Source: Phaseolus vulgaris (Eukaryota; Streptophyta; Magnoliopsida; Fabales; Fabaceae). Taken from it: a stretch of 64,000 nucleotides of DNA. Each line of letters opens with the position of its first letter. Position 1 is the first letter of the stretch. The stretch lies in assembly GCF_000499845.2 (NCBI RefSeq), contig NC_023754.2, positions 6,712,477 to 6,776,476 of the forward strand. The letters are read 5' to 3'. Of the stretch, positions 33,758 through 45,292 are shown one piece after another. The position numbers and the translations under genes were made by a program. The notes under the pieces were generated by a model that worked only from the letters and a program-made list of their open reading frames with translations, did not search any database and had not been told where the DNA came from.

Positions 33758-36700
33758 TCAACTATAGTACAACTTCAGGTGTGTGGCGTTCCAGGTACGA
33801 GGGATCGCCCCTCCTTCCAGCGTCTCTAAGCGGTAGGCTCCGTTCCCGAGTGCCTCGGTTATTCTGAACGGTCCAGTCCACTTGGGTGAGAGTTTATTCT
33901 CCATCTCGTACTGGTGGGCCTTCCTCATCACCAGATCGCCTTCTCTAAACTGCCTTGGCATCACCTTTGAGTTGTACCTTCGCTCGACCCTTCTCTTCAC
34001 CGCCTCAGCCTTCAGCCTTGCCTCCTCCCTGACTTCATCCAGTAGATCCAGGTTCAGCCTTCTTTCTTCATTCGAGCCTTCCTCTATGAAGTTCTGGAAT
34101 CTCGGCGAGCTTTCCTGGATCTCCACCGGAATCATGGCATCACACCCATAGACCAAGCTAAACGGGGTCTCATGGGTTCCTGACTGCTCGGTGGTGTGGT
34201 ACGCCCAGACTATACGGGGCACTTCTTCAGCCCAACTTCCCTTGGCTTTCTCAAGCCTTCTCTTCAAACCTCTCAATAACACCCGATTAGCTGATTCCAC
34301 CTGGCCATTCGTCTGAGGGTGCTCGACGGATGCAAACACTTGTTGAATTCCAACCCCTTCGCAAAGCTTCTTCAACAGGTGGCTTGCAAACTGCGTCCCA
34401 TTATCTGACACCAGGCGCTTAGGCACTCCAAACCGGCACACAATGTTCTTCCATACAAAACCTTCGATCTTGTGTGCGGTGATCTGGGCCACTGGTTCTG
34501 CTTCGATCCACTTGGTGAAATACTCAATCGCCACCACCAAGTACTTCATCTGCCTGATCGCCAGCGGGAAAGGTCCCAGGATGTCGATTCCCCAAGTATG
34601 AAACGGCCAAGGGCTATAGATCGACTTCAACTCCTCGGGAGGTGCCTTATGCCAATCGGCGTGCTGCTGGCATTGTTTGCAGCACTGGGCATACTTCTTG
34701 CAATCTTCTCTCATGGATGGCCAATAGTAGCCTGCACGGAGAGTCCTCGCGGCCAGAGCTCGACCCCCGACGTGACTTCCACATATTCCTTCGTGGAGCT
34801 CTGCCATAATTCTCGTGCACTTCCTAGCTTCTGTTGGATCCAGCGGGAGGAGGCCATCCGCCAAGCACCGCTTGTACTGTGTTATCCAAGTGTCTGGCTC
34901 ATGGCTGGCGCAGACCTGCATGACGTTCACCTTCTCTCCTCGGCATGCTCTGATTCTCGGCGATCTCAGAGTTTCCTGCGTCAAAGACTTATGGCTTCTC
35001 GCTGCTTTCTCCGTCGACTTGCTTATCTGAAGGACCAGGTGATCTGCTACAAACGCCCTCGGCGTCTTCAGAGTTTCTTGAATCACCGTCCTCTGCCTAC
35101 CCCCCTTGCCTGAGCTGGCGAGCTTAGCAAGCAAGTCAGCTCGGGCATTCTGTTCTCGGGGCACATGTACCACTTCAAAAGAGGCAAAGGAACTCTTCAA
35201 TTCCTGCACATACGCCAAGTAAGCCGCCATTTGTGGATCTTTAGCCTGGAACTCGCCTGTTACTTGCCCTGTGACTAGCAGCGAGTCACTCTTAGCCATC
35301 AGCACCCTAGCTCCCATCTCCTTAGCCAGCAGAATCCCGGCGATCAACGCCTCGTACTCTGCTTGATTGTTGCTGGCTTTGAAGGCAAATCTCAACGATT
35401 GTTCGATCAGCACGCCGTTGGGTCCTTCCAATATGACTCCAGCACCGCTACCCTGCTGGTTCGACGATCCATCCACCGAGAGTACCCAACGGAAGTCATC
35501 TCCTTCAACCCGCGTCGCCTCTGATGAGAGCTCGACTACAAAATCTGCAAAGGTTTGCTCCTTGATCGGGCCTCGGGGCTCATACTTAATGTCAAATTCT
35601 GACAACTCCACTGCCCATTTTACCATTCTTCCCGCAACGTCAGGTTTCTTCAAGACCTTCTGGATGGGCAGGTCAGTCATCACCAGTATTGTGAAGCTGT
35701 GGAAGTAGTGGCGCAACCTCCTCGCCGAAAACACCACAGCCAGCGCAGCCTTCTCAAGGGCCTGATATCTCGTTTCTGGGCCCTGCAGCACCTTGCTCAC
35801 AAAATAAATAGGCTTCTGAGCCTGATCTTGATCCTGGGCGAGCACCGCACTCCCCGCCCTCTCAGTCATAGCGAAGTACAACCTGAGAGGGATTCCCGCC
35901 AGCGGTTTGCACAGAACCGGCGGACTCGCCAGATACTCCTTCAGCTTGACGAAAGCTTCCTCGCACTCTTTCGTCCAAGCGAACTTGTTATTGCGCTGCA
36001 GACACTGAAAATAGGGATGCCCCTTTTCTCCGCTAGCTGACACGAAGCGAGATAGGGCTGCCATCCGACCTGTCAGCTGCTGAACCTTTTTCACCGTAGC
36101 CGGGCTTCTCATCGCCAAGATGGCGGCACACTTGTCCGGGTTAGCTTCTATTCCTCTTTCAGTCAAGAGAAAACCCAAAAATTTTCCAGCCTCCACGCCG
36201 AAAATGCATTTCTCCGGGTTGAGCTTCAACTTGAACTTGGCGATCGTCGTGAACAATTCTTCCAAGTCTGCAACGTGCTTGCTTTTCTCCTGTGAGGTCA
36301 CGACCATGTCATTGACGTAAGCTTGCACATTCCTTCCCAGCATTGGTGCAAGTACTCGATCCATCAACCTCTGGTACGTGGCCCCCGCGTTCTTCAGCCC
36401 AAAGGGCATCACCTTATAGCAGTAGCACGACCTCTCCGTCATGAAGGCTGTTTTTTCTTCATCCATGGGATGCATCTTGATCTGATTATAGCCCGAGAAG
36501 GCGTCCAGGAAACTCAGTAGCTTGCACCCTGCAGCACTATCAACCAGGGCATCAATGCTTGGTAAAGGATATGAATCCTTTGGGCAAGCTTTATTTAGAT
36601 CGGTGAAATCGACGCACATGCGCCATTTCCCGTTGCTCTTCTTCACCAGTACGACATTCGCCAACCATTCAGGGTACTGGACTTCCCTGATGTGGCCTGC

Positions 36701-37291
36701 GGCGAGGAGTTTCTGGGTTTCATCCCTGATCGCCTGCCTCCTTTCCTCGTTGAATTTCCTTCTCCTTTGTCGCACTGGTCTCACCATGTTGTCCATTGCC
36801 AGATGATGGCACAGAAAGTCGGGATCAATCCCGGGCATGTCCGAGGCGGACCATGCAAACGCGTCCAGATGCCGCTCAATCACCTTGGCGATCTGGTCTT
36901 GGAGATCGACTTCCAGAGATCTTCCCAGCTTGAAGATTTTCCCTCCGATCTCCTTTTCGAGCCACTGCTCGATAGGTTTGGGCCTGGATTCTCTGGCGAT
37001 CACCGCCTTGGCGATTTCCAGTTCTCTCGCTTCCTCGGGGCGATTCCGCGCCTCTTCCTCCTCCAGGCCAGCATTCCTCTCCCCCAGCTCTGCGTCTATC
37101 ATCTCTACGTCCCTTCCGGCGGCCTCCTCTGTTACCGGCGGTCTGGGCTTCACACCGGGAGGCGGGGTGGTTGTAACATATCTCACTGATCTTTTATTCT
37201 TCAGGCTATTCTCATAGCACCTTTTCGCTTCTTTCTGATCAGACTTTATCGTGATCACCACCCCTTCCATCGATGGCAACTTCACCTTCAT
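33758..37291 (-). pseudogene. Tat-type Gypsy pol (RT, dual RNase H, integrase) with mutated RT active site
   Basis: 1177 codons open. RT occupies about residues 190-370 (LVKKSNGKWRMCVDFTDLNK, FSGYNQI, MPFGLKNAGATYQ). The active site at residues 325-328 is YVND instead of YVDD; the Asn codon AAT is at 36313-36311. The first RNase H is about 455-590, and a second, archaeal-type RNase H (LSVDGSS, NNQAEYEALIAG, VPREQNARADLLAKLA) about 605-735, a Tat hallmark. The integrase has an H..H..C..C finger (CGSHVGG...CKQCQQH), then the catalytic WGIDILG, SDNGTQFA, and E in TNGQVESAN. It ends IPRTWNATHLKLYYS. The reading frame begins only after a stop that separates it from gag, so the first codons are really the end of the protease region. 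Loss of the first RT aspartate should abolish polymerisation. Confidence 0.95.
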
Positions 37292-37336
37292 GTGCCGTGT
37301 CGACGGAATGGCACCTATCCTGTTAAGAGTGGGCCT

Positions 37337-39157
37337 TCACAATAGGATGTTATACGCTGAGGGGGCATTTACGATGAGGTACTTGATTTTCTCTGTCCTC
37401 GACCCAGCCTCATCTGTAAACGTGGTTCTCAGCTCAATGTACCCCCTGACCTCCACCTGGTCGCCAGCGAACCCATACAAGCATCCTCCATAGGGCCTTA
37501 GCTGGTCAAGGGGCAATTCCAGCTGCGTGAAAGTCGGCCAGAACATCACGTCAGTCGAGCTTCCTTGGTCCACCAGAACTCTGTGGACCTTCCTTCCCGC
37601 CGTGATCAACGAAATAACAATGGGATCGTTGTCATGAGGCACAACGTCCCGAAGATCCTGCTTGGTGAACGTAATGTCCACTTCCGGCGAGTGATCTTCA
37701 AACATGTCCACTGCCATTACCGATCGCACGTACTTTTTCCTCTGCGATGCGGTGCATCCACCACCTGAGAAACCCCCTGCAATGGTGTGGATCTCCTCAT
37801 GGATAGGCATCTCGTGTTGCTGGGCTTCTCCACCTGCTGGCTGGGAACTCGACGCTCCTCCGGTCCTTCTGTCCAGCAGATAGTCGTTTAGGAACCCGCT
37901 CTTAACCAGATCGTCGAGCTGGTATCCTAAAGACAAACACGAGTCCAGGTTGTGGCCAAAGCACTGGTGGAACTCGCACCAGGCGTCCGGTTTTGACCCC
38001 AGCACCTTGTCGCCCACCTTCTCGGGCGCCTTCAATCTAGCAGATATGTTAGGGATAGCGATCAGGTCCGCTAGTCCCATGACGAATTTGTGCTTAGGCG
38101 GGCGATTGTACTCTCGGCGTGCTGGTTGTTGGCGTGCTGGTGGTTGGCGCGCTTGGCTTCTTCCCTTATTTCTCCTATCGTAAGGATAGTGAGTCCTTTG
38201 GTCTTTTCTGGCCGCCGCCGCCATTTCCAGCACCCTCTGTGGCTGGATCCTGGTGTGGGCGCGCGGCCTGGCGGGAGCCACGCTGCCTCTCTTCTCGGCG
38301 ACTTCACTCTCGTCGGCGATGTGGGCCACCGCAAGTCGCCTGACTTCAGCAAACGTCGCTGGATGAGCCCTGATCAAGGCCTCGCAGAATGGCCCTGGCT
38401 GCACGCCCTTCTTGAAGGCATAAACCAACATTTCTTCATCCTTGGCTGGCGATCTGACCATCTGCGCTCCGAAGCGATTGAGGTAGTCTCTGAGGGACTC
38501 CCCATGGTACTGCCTTATGTCAAACAGGTCATAGGACACCCTGGGTGGTGCCTTGTTCACAATGTACTGCTCGACAAAGATTTTCGAGAATTGCTGAAAA
38601 TTGGTTATGTGGCCATTAGGCAGGCTCACAAACCACTCCATCGCCGTTCCTTGGAGCGTACTCACGAACATCTTGCAGTAGACGGCGTCCGACCCTCCCG
38701 ACAGCATCATCTGTGTGTGGAACGTGGTCAAATGAGCTTCTGGATCCTCCACGCCGGTAAAAACAGCTTTAACCGGGACCACGCTCGTGGGAATTGGCGT
38801 GTCGGTAATCGCCTGAATAAAAGGCATTGGGAACACACGAGGTGGCGTCGACGGTGCCACCTCTTCAGCAGAAGAACGTCCCTGCTGCTCCTGAAGAGCT
38901 CGACGCAGCTCCTCAGCTACCTTGCTGAGCTCCTCATTCCTGGCGCGGGAGGCGACCAGGTCCTCATGTATCCTTGCCTGCTCCACGCGCGAGGCTTCCA
39001 CAGTCGCCTGCAACGAGCGCATCATCTCTGCCATTTGCGCCATGGTCATGGCGGCGTCGCCTTCAGCAGCGACGGGAGCCACGGGACTGGAACGATTGCT
39101 TCTCATCTTTCTCATTAACTTCAGCGAACCACAGGAATACAGCAAACAACACTTCAA
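37337..39157 (-). CDS. Tat-type Gypsy gag-protease
   Basis: 606 codons open; a likely start is the Met at about 39115 (MRKMRSNRSS) rather than the first codon. The Retrotrans_gag domain lies at about 125-270 (AVFTGVEDPEAHLTTFHTQM, TAMEWFVSLP, FVEQY, ESLRDYLNRF). A basic linker follows (YDRRNKGRSQARQPPARQQ), then CEFHQCFGHNLDSC as the small zinc motif, and the protease with VLVDQGSSTDVMFWPTF. The frame ends at TGA (37337-37339) inside YNILL*RPTLN, where the family has a glycine. The next bases continue the conserved motif into pol, so this is a nonsense change in what was one gag-protease-pol frame. Confidence 0.93.
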   Translation of the reverse strand: MKCCLLYSCGSLKLMRKMRSNRSSPVAPVAAEGDAAMTMAQMAEMMRSLQATVEASRVEQARIHEDLVASRARNEELSKVAEELRRALQEQQGRSSAEEVAPSTPPRVFPMPFIQAITDTPIPTSVVPVKAVFTGVEDPEAHLTTFHTQMMLSGGSDAVYCKMFVSTLQGTAMEWFVSLPNGHITNFQQFSKIFVEQYIVNKAPPRVSYDLFDIRQYHGESLRDYLNRFGAQMVRSPAKDEEMLVYAFKKGVQPGPFCEALIRAHPATFAEVRRLAVAHIADESEVAEKRGSVAPARPRAHTRIQPQRVLEMAAAARKDQRTHYPYDRRNKGRSQARQPPARQQPARREYNRPPKHKFVMGLADLIAIPNISARLKAPEKVGDKVLGSKPDAWCEFHQCFGHNLDSCLSLGYQLDDLVKSGFLNDYLLDRRTGGASSSQPAGGEAQQHEMPIHEEIHTIAGGFSGGGCTASQRKKYVRSVMAVDMFEDHSPEVDITFTKQDLRDVVPHDNDPIVISLITAGRKVHRVLVDQGSSTDVMFWPTFTQLELPLDQLRPYGGCLYGFAGDQVEVRGYIELRTTFTDEAGSRTEKIKYLIVNAPSAYNILL

Positions 39158-39449
39158 CCACGATCGAAACAGCGATCAATCGGAGAAAACTCAAGAAACT
39201 GCGCAAGAAACCAAGAACACCGCAAACCTTCGCAGAAAACCACAAAAGAACTCGAACCTCCACCAGACAGATTGCGCGCAAGCAACCAAAGACCTCACTC
39301 CACCGATTAAAAGCCAAACAATCGGTACAAAACACAAACTCACCGAACGAAACTCAAAGAAGCTGCAAACGACGGTTGCACCAGCACACAACCGCGCAGA
39401 AAACCTCGAAAACTTCCACGAACTCACGCTGTGGATGGGAGCACGTTTT

Positions 39450-39474
39450 ACACGGCCCCACGGTGGGCGCCTGA
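39450..39474 (-). promoter_or_regulatory. Tat element primer-binding site
   Basis: Directly after the 5' LTR (minus reading) comes GGCGCCCACCGTGGGGCC. A TGGCGCC-type primer site is usual for Tat/Athila Gypsy elements, unlike the TGGTATCAGAGC site of the Copia elements in the window. Confidence 0.75.
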
Positions 39475-40269
39475 TGATCCTGCTTGTTGACCGGAGCGCT
39501 GGAGAGTGCCTCGTCAAAGGATCGACGTGCGCACCGCTTATCACCTTCGTTCCTCCTCTGGATCTACTTCAAGAACCTGCAAAGAAACGACACGGCACCG
39601 CTGCGGCCGATCGCACTCCGACGCTCAAGTCAGTGACGGTATCACCAAATACTAAGAACTAGAACCGTGCAAAAACTCTCTCTCACAACAGCTCTGTCGC
39701 TCGCAAGCGTAAAGTGTATGAACTGAACATGCGTACCTCAGAAAGTTCGTTAAGAGCTCTTATATACCTGGTGATTTTCTCTCTCCTGGCAGTTACAGAC
39801 TTGGACACGTGGCTCGTATCCAACTGTACACGTGCCATCATCCGGAGGCTTACTGACTTGGCGCTGCTTCTACTCTCATTTTGGCTAAGTTACCTATGCA
39901 TGGTACTGCCCAGTGCATAGCTAACTTTAGGAGTGCGATCTCTACTGAAACTGGCGAGTTAGGGCCTTCATACACCTTCCCTGTGGTCTCGCCGGCCGCC
40001 TTCATAATCTGCTTCTCCTTCATCTTCGGCGATGTGCTTGTTCTGGCGATCTCCGACTGCTTGGTCGCCTAAGTCTGCATCTGGCGACTCCATCCTCAAC
40101 CTGGCGATCGCCTATTCTGGTAAACTGGAAGTCGAAACACGCCAACTTAACAATCGACGACTACACGTGCCTCCCGACTTCCTTCCTAACTGCCAACCTG
40201 GCGCCTTGTCAACACGCCTACACTGTAGCAGGGTGCCACGTCATCATACCCGACCACCAGGGCGGTACA
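39475..40269 (-). repeat. Tat-type Gypsy 5' LTR
   Basis: 795 bp, TGATCCTGCT ... GGGCGGTACA on plus, followed by the TSD copy ATAAT. Confidence 0.97.
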
Positions 40270-41300
40270 ATAATTATGTCTATTTTCAAAAAACATCCGA
40301 TGGGTCATTTATATACTTGTTGTTATATGTTGATGACATGTTGATTATCGCAAGAGATAAATCTTTAGTTAACAAGTTAAAGGCCCAACTTAGTAGTGAA
40401 TTTGATATGAAGGACTTAGGTCATGGCTAGAAAATTTTAGGAATGGAGATCAACAGAGATCGTCAAGTTGGAAAACTTTTTCTATCACAAAAGAAGTATG
40501 TTCTTAAGATGCTTGACAAATTTGGAATGCGAGATTGCAAAGTTGTTAATACTCCAATTGCTGCCCACTTCAAGTTGTCATCAGATCAGTGTCCATAATC
40601 AGACAAGGACAAAAGGCGCATGTCACATGTCCCGTATTCAAATGCAATTGGAAGTCTCATGTATGCTATGGTATGTACTAGGCCTGATTTAGTTTATGCT
40701 GTTAGCATTGTTAGCAGGTTCAGGCATAATCCAGGCAAGACACACTGGGAAGCCGTTAAATGGATACTTCGTTATCTGAAAGGTTCTCCAGATCTTGGTT
40801 TGGTATTTGATCAACATAGAGCCGATCCCGGAGGAGTAGTTGGCTATGTTGATGCTAACTATGATGGTGATTTAGATTGGAGAAGGTCACTTTCAACCTA
40901 TATTTTTACCCTATGTGGGTCTGCTATCAGCTGGTATTCTTCACTTCAAGCCATTGCGGCTTTGTCCACCACTGAAGTAGAATATATCGTTGCTACAGAA
41001 GGTATGAAAGAGGCTATATGGCTTCGAGGCTTGGTAAGTGAACATGGTCTTCAACAAGATGTTCTTGTTATATTTTGTGATAGTCAGAGTGCTGTCCACT
41101 TAACCAGGAACAACAAGTATCACCCAAGAACCAAGCACATTGAAATTAAGCACCATTTTATCCGAGACATTGTTGATACGGGAGATATAATTGTTGAAAA
41201 AATTCATACGACCGAAAATCCTGTAGACATGTTGACCAAGCCACTTCCACTGGCTAAGTTCGATCATTGCCTGAACTTAGCTGGTATTATCCATACTTAA
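40270..41300 (+). pseudogene. Copia pol, 3' part (RT active site, RNase H)
   Basis: Continues the interrupted Copia frame: NYVYFQKTSDGSFIYLLLYV with the intact YVDD, then a TAG (about 40427) in LGHG*KILGMEI. A TAA (about 40596) follows SSDQCP. The rest is open: SLMYAMVCTRPDL, the RNase H motifs VGYVDANYDGD, STTEVEYIVATEG, IFCDSQSAVHL, RTKHIEIKHHFIRD, and the C-terminal NPVDMLTKPLP. Both stops fit C-to-T type changes of Arg/Gln codons. The purine-rich GTGGAGATT precedes the 3' LTR. Confidence 0.93.
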
Positions 41301-41355
41301 TCAAGGCTTCAAGGCGAGAGAGTGTTCCAGTCAAAGGCAAGTCAACGTGGAGATT

Positions 41356-41888
41356 TGTGGATTATGACTCACCTTTTCGTTTTCTTGACATAATTGGGAG
41401 GTTACTTGCCACAATTAATTGTAATCAAATAGAAGTTTCTTACTACAATTAATTGTCATCAAAGGGAGGTTACTTACCATTAATTGATTTTATTATTGTT
41501 GTCTCTTAGAACCACTATATATAGTGGCTTCCTTCAAGCAATGTAACACAACAAACAACAACACACACTTGCTTCCTCTCTTTTTTCCTATACTCTCTAT
41601 TTCTTCTCTTGAGTGTAAGTGTTTAACCCATATAGAGAGAATTTGTTTTGAGGTTATTTATCTATTAGCCTGAGAGGAATTCATTGTACTCCCAATACCA
41701 TTATAGTGGAAGTTTTGACTCTCTCGCCGATGTTTTTTACCTCTATTCAAAGGGGTTTTTCACCTAAAAATTTCTGGTATCATTCTCATTTTTCCTTGTT
41801 ACTTTAAATTCTCATTTTTCCTTGTTACTTTAATTTCTCATAATCTTTTGGTTAAAATTATCACGCTTCCGCACACGATATCCCTACA
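41356..41888 (+). repeat. Copia 3' LTR
   Basis: 533 bp, TGTGGATTATGACTCACC ... ATATCCCTACA. Contains a tandem duplication of a CTCATTTTTCCTTGTTAC segment near 41787-41838 that is absent from the 5' LTR. Confidence 0.93.
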
Positions 41889-41893
41889 GTAAA

Positions 41894-42168
41894 AGTAAAA
41901 CGATATTTCGCCATAATAATTTATTATGTTTTAAAAAAAAGTTGTTACTAGAATATAAGCCTCTTGTGTAGTTTTCAAATATAAAAGTCATTGTGGAACA
42001 ACCTAAGAACAAAATGTGATTCAATGTTGGAAGAAATGGTCATATTATGTTAATTTGACAGGTATAACAAAAGTTGAAGCATTGAATATACCCATAAGTT
42101 AATCTAATTCTGTAGCCTTAAATGACATTGGATGAAGCAAATGAGAGTTATTTGATTGGCTGAGATAT
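41894..42168. other. Intergenic spacer
   Basis: No gene or repeat recognised between the Copia LTR and the Mutator-like element's target duplication. Confidence 0.4.
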
Positions 42169-42519
42169 TCGAGACAAGACAGCTTCTTCCTACACCTCCA
42201 TGACTTCTTCTCCTACCCCCATACTAAAAGTACATTTACTAATATACCCCTCAGTAAAAATATTAAAAAAATTAAAATAATAGTTTAATATACCTTTAAC
42301 CTACCCAATCTTCACTTTCACTTTCACTTTTGTGCGTTTTCTCTCTGTTCCTTCCAGCGGCGCCGCTCCACACCTCCATTCGAAGATTTTTTCTCTTCAT
42401 CTCTCTTCATCTCTCTAAACTCCACATTCTCTAGCACTCACACATCCAAAGTCTCCTCTTCACAGGTTAGTAAGTTGAATTTTCCAAATTTTTCATTGCT
42501 TTTGAAACCTGCTGCTGTT

Positions 42520-42915
42520 GTGTAATCCGTTTGTAGTGTAATCCGGTACGCTGTGCATTTTTTCATAATAGGCACCGGATTATGTAATCCGGTACAGTTG
42601 TGAATGTAAAGTAATACCGGATTACTTAATCCGGTATAGGTTATTTTAGTAATCCAGTACTGTGTGCATTTTTTCATAATAGGCACCGAATTATGTAATA
42701 ATCCGGTATAGTTGTGAATGTAAAGTAATATCGGATTACTTAATCCGGTTTAGTTTATTTTAGTAATTCTGAATTAGGTAATCCGATTTAGGTATTTTAG
42801 TAATTCAGGATTACGTAATCCGGTTTAGGTTTACATTGTGTGTGTTTCGGATTATGTAATCCGGTTTAGGTTTACATTGTGTGTGTTTTGGATTATGTAA
42901 TCCGATAGTGTTCTT
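42520..42915. repeat. Left subterminal repeat array of the Mutator-like element
   Basis: Many copies of the near-palindrome GGATTA(T/C)GTAATCCGG and GGATTACTTAATCCGG. A unit of about 112 bp (GTGCATTTTTTCATAATAGG ... AGTAATCCAGTA) is duplicated at about 42553-42776. A 41-bp unit (GATTACGTAATCCGG...GTGTTTCG) is repeated at 42809-42849, 42850-42890 and in part after 42891. These could be transposase-binding sites. Confidence 0.9.
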
Positions 42916-43067
42916 ACAAAGTTTGCATTTTTGTGTTTTTGTTATATATTTAGTTTACAACCCACTTGTGAAAAACTTTTTTTAAATTTTATATTATTAC
43001 ACAAATTCATGATTATATTATTTATTATTTGTAAATAATTGAAATTTAAATTGTGTTGTGGATAGAT

Positions 43068-44989
43068 ATGGCTAAAACTAGAGGTGGTGGATCTCAGGAT
43101 CATGATCGCAGAAGACTGACGGCATCTATCCGTAGAAGAGACCGAGGTGGTGTCGAGGAAAGGATTGATGATGATGTTCATATTGATAATGACAATGAAC
43201 AAGAATTACAGAATGATGACCAAGTAGACCACAGAGAAGGGTTTCCTGGAGGACCTTCTGATATGTCTTTACTGGTAAATTTTGCTGACCATGTTGCTGT
43301 TAAGCTTTGGGAGGGTGAGGTAAGAACGAAAAAACCTTCAATTAAATTATCTTTATTAATTATTGTTTAAATTTATTTAATTATATTTAATATATACAAC
43401 ATTTATATTAGGATCGGGGAAAACTTAAATTGGTATCTCACGGTAGGAAATTACGTAAATTTGGGATTCCTCATGCTAATATTGAGCTACTTGTACAAAA
43501 TTCTGGATTGTTTAGTTTGTGCAATATAAGTTATGAAGTGGGTGACAAGGGATTGATTTCAGCCTTTGTCGAAAGGTGGCATCGGGAGACAAACTCCTTC
43601 CACCTTCCCGTAGGTGAGATGACCATCGCACTTGATGATGTGTCATCTCTTTTACACCTCCCCATTTTGGTTCAATTCCCAACATATGTGCCCTTAGAGT
43701 ACAACGGAGCTGCAACAATTTTAGCTGAGTTACTAAGGGTGGATGAGACTCGGGGGAAGGCTGAGATGAGGCAGTGTCGAGGCGTCCACGTACGATTGAG
43801 TTGGCTTCGAGATATATATGAGGAATGTTGCGCTCAAGAGGCTTGGGAGTGTGCTGCCAGGGCTTACTTGTTGCATCTGCTTGGATGCACTATTTTTGCA
43901 GATAAAAGTGCCACCTCTGTATCTATATCGTACTTATTGTTATTCAGCAATCTACATATGTGTCATGGATATACATGGGGAGCAGCAACACTTACATATC
44001 TATATGAGCAGTTGGGGGATGCATCTTATTTTAACACGAAGCAGTTGGCCAGTTATGCGACACTGATTCAGGTATGAAACCATACAAATAATTAACAATC
44101 ACATGTTACATTCCATAATGTTTTGTATTAAATATTTTATAGTTAATATTATTGAATTACGTAGGCATGGATTTATGAGCACTTTTCGGGCATGGGAAGA
44201 AGGGATATTAATCCCTCATATGACGATGTACACCCGCGGGCAGCACGGTATATTGTTGCCCATCAGATTTGCGCAGTTGGTGATGTGCGGGCGCAGTTGG
44301 ATGGGGTCACACACGATGACATCATCTGGACTCCGTATGAGGACCATAGATTGAGTAGACCATTTGAGACCATCTATTTATTCTCGGGTCACTTGCGATT
44401 GGGCAGCTTATCACATAGACATATGCCCGAGCATGTTTTGCGCCAATTTGGGTACGAGCAGAGCATTCCATCATCACCGATGGCGGCTGAGGCTCCTAGT
44501 GCACATGTCATTGATCAAAGGTGGTTGCAGTTTGATCACCACGTGGTGACAGGTTTGAGAGTTGCTTCTAGTCCATCTGCATGTGTTCCTGAGTACATGT
44601 CTTGGTTTAGGACGGTATCACACCCATACATTCGCAGAGGTGAACTTGGAGATCGACCCAGTGTTGTACCACGTCATCGCCTTCGTAGTCCAAATGCTGA
44701 GCAGGCAGGTCATTCATCTCAAGATGAGCGTGCACATGCGATAAGTTTTTTTTTTTATTGTTATGTGATTAAACAATATATTTAACAAGTTTAATTTATT
44801 TTGAAATTGGTGAAGGGTATATTTAGGCGCATTGTTAGTATCCTCCAGCGCATGATAGATTGTCGTCAGGTCACTGCAGGCACTGAAGCATATAAGAGTA
44901 CGGAGGCAGCGCTGCAGTTAGCCCGGAGTGTGTCAGATGACGGGGCAGTCCACACGAGACGATCACGTAATGTTCGTGGACGTCGTTGA
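43068..44989 (+). CDS. Plant mobile domain (PMD / MAIN-like) protein inside the Mutator-like element
   Basis: Exon 1 is 43068-43319 (MAKTRGGGSQDHDRRR ... KLWEGE, GAG/GTAAGA). Exon 2 is 43412-44071 (DRGKLKLVSHGRKLRKFG ... YATLIQ, CAG/GTATGA). Exon 3 runs 44165 to about 44740 (AWIYEHFSGMGRRDINP ...). A last exon is about 44816-44989 (GIFRRIVSILQRMIDCR ... RRSRNVRGRR, TGA). I could not fix the last intron's donor. The core has SAFVERWHRETNSFHLPVGE and the IALDDVSSLLHLPI helix, typical of the plant mobile domain found in MAIN-like nuclear proteins and in many transposons. Function in the element is unknown. It is open and probably expressible if the last intron splices. Confidence 0.85.
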
Positions 44990-45292
44990 TATTTTTTTAT
45001 TACATGATTGTAATGATAGTAACTTTGTATGTGTACAATATGGTTTAATTAATTTATGTTATAGTGTTTGTTATTTTATTTTTTATCTGACATAAATGCG
45101 AATAAATTATGAATCGAAATTGAAGTAATAAATTATGAATCAGAACTTAAGTAATAAATTATGCATAAGAAACCGACATAATAAATTATGTTTACATCAA
45201 TCGTCTCCAAGGTTCACATATGTCGGGCTAATACTGATTAATTGGGTAAAAGATTGCATCCGAGCAATGTAATATGATGACCATAACCTTGC

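Larger units (their letters stand above)
28293..40269 (-). mobile_element. Tat-lineage Gypsy retrotransposon, young, with 5-bp TSD
   Basis: The full element (11977 bp) is flanked by perfect ATAAT duplications (28288-28292 and 40270-40274). It is oriented on minus: 5' LTR 39475-40269, primer site, gag-protease 39157-37337, pol 37291-33758, a tandem-repeat block, an antisense spliced ORF (29678-32314, plus strand) and the 3' LTR 28293-29080. Tat lineage is inferred from the dual RNase H domains, the long spacer between pol and 3' LTR, and the antisense ORF there. The LTRs differ by six substitutions (all transitions) and one 7-bp indel that I could find. It sits in the RT of the Copia element. 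Confidence 0.96.
24963..41888 (+). mobile_element. Copia retrotransposon (interrupted), complete with both LTRs
   Basis: The LTRs are 24963-25503 (541 bp) and 41356-41888 (533 bp), with TGTGG...CCTACA ends. Flanks are ATAAA (24958-24962) and GTAAA (41889-41893), a 4/5 match to a TSD. The tRNA-iMet primer site TGGTATCAGAGC is at 25507-25518. The internal region encodes gag, protease, integrase, RT and RNase H on plus in the Copia order, interrupted at 28293-40269 by a Gypsy element. The LTRs differ by many substitutions plus an extra roughly 30-bp internal repeat in the left copy and a duplicated CTCATTTTTCCTTGTTAC segment in the right, so the insertion is much older than the Gypsy element inside it. 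Confidence 0.95.

Noticed and set aside
33882..39662. Many long plus-strand ORFs opposite the Tat gag-pol
   Set aside because: Shadows of the GC-rich coding strand; no domain matches, unlike the spliced antisense gene at 29.7-32.3 kb.
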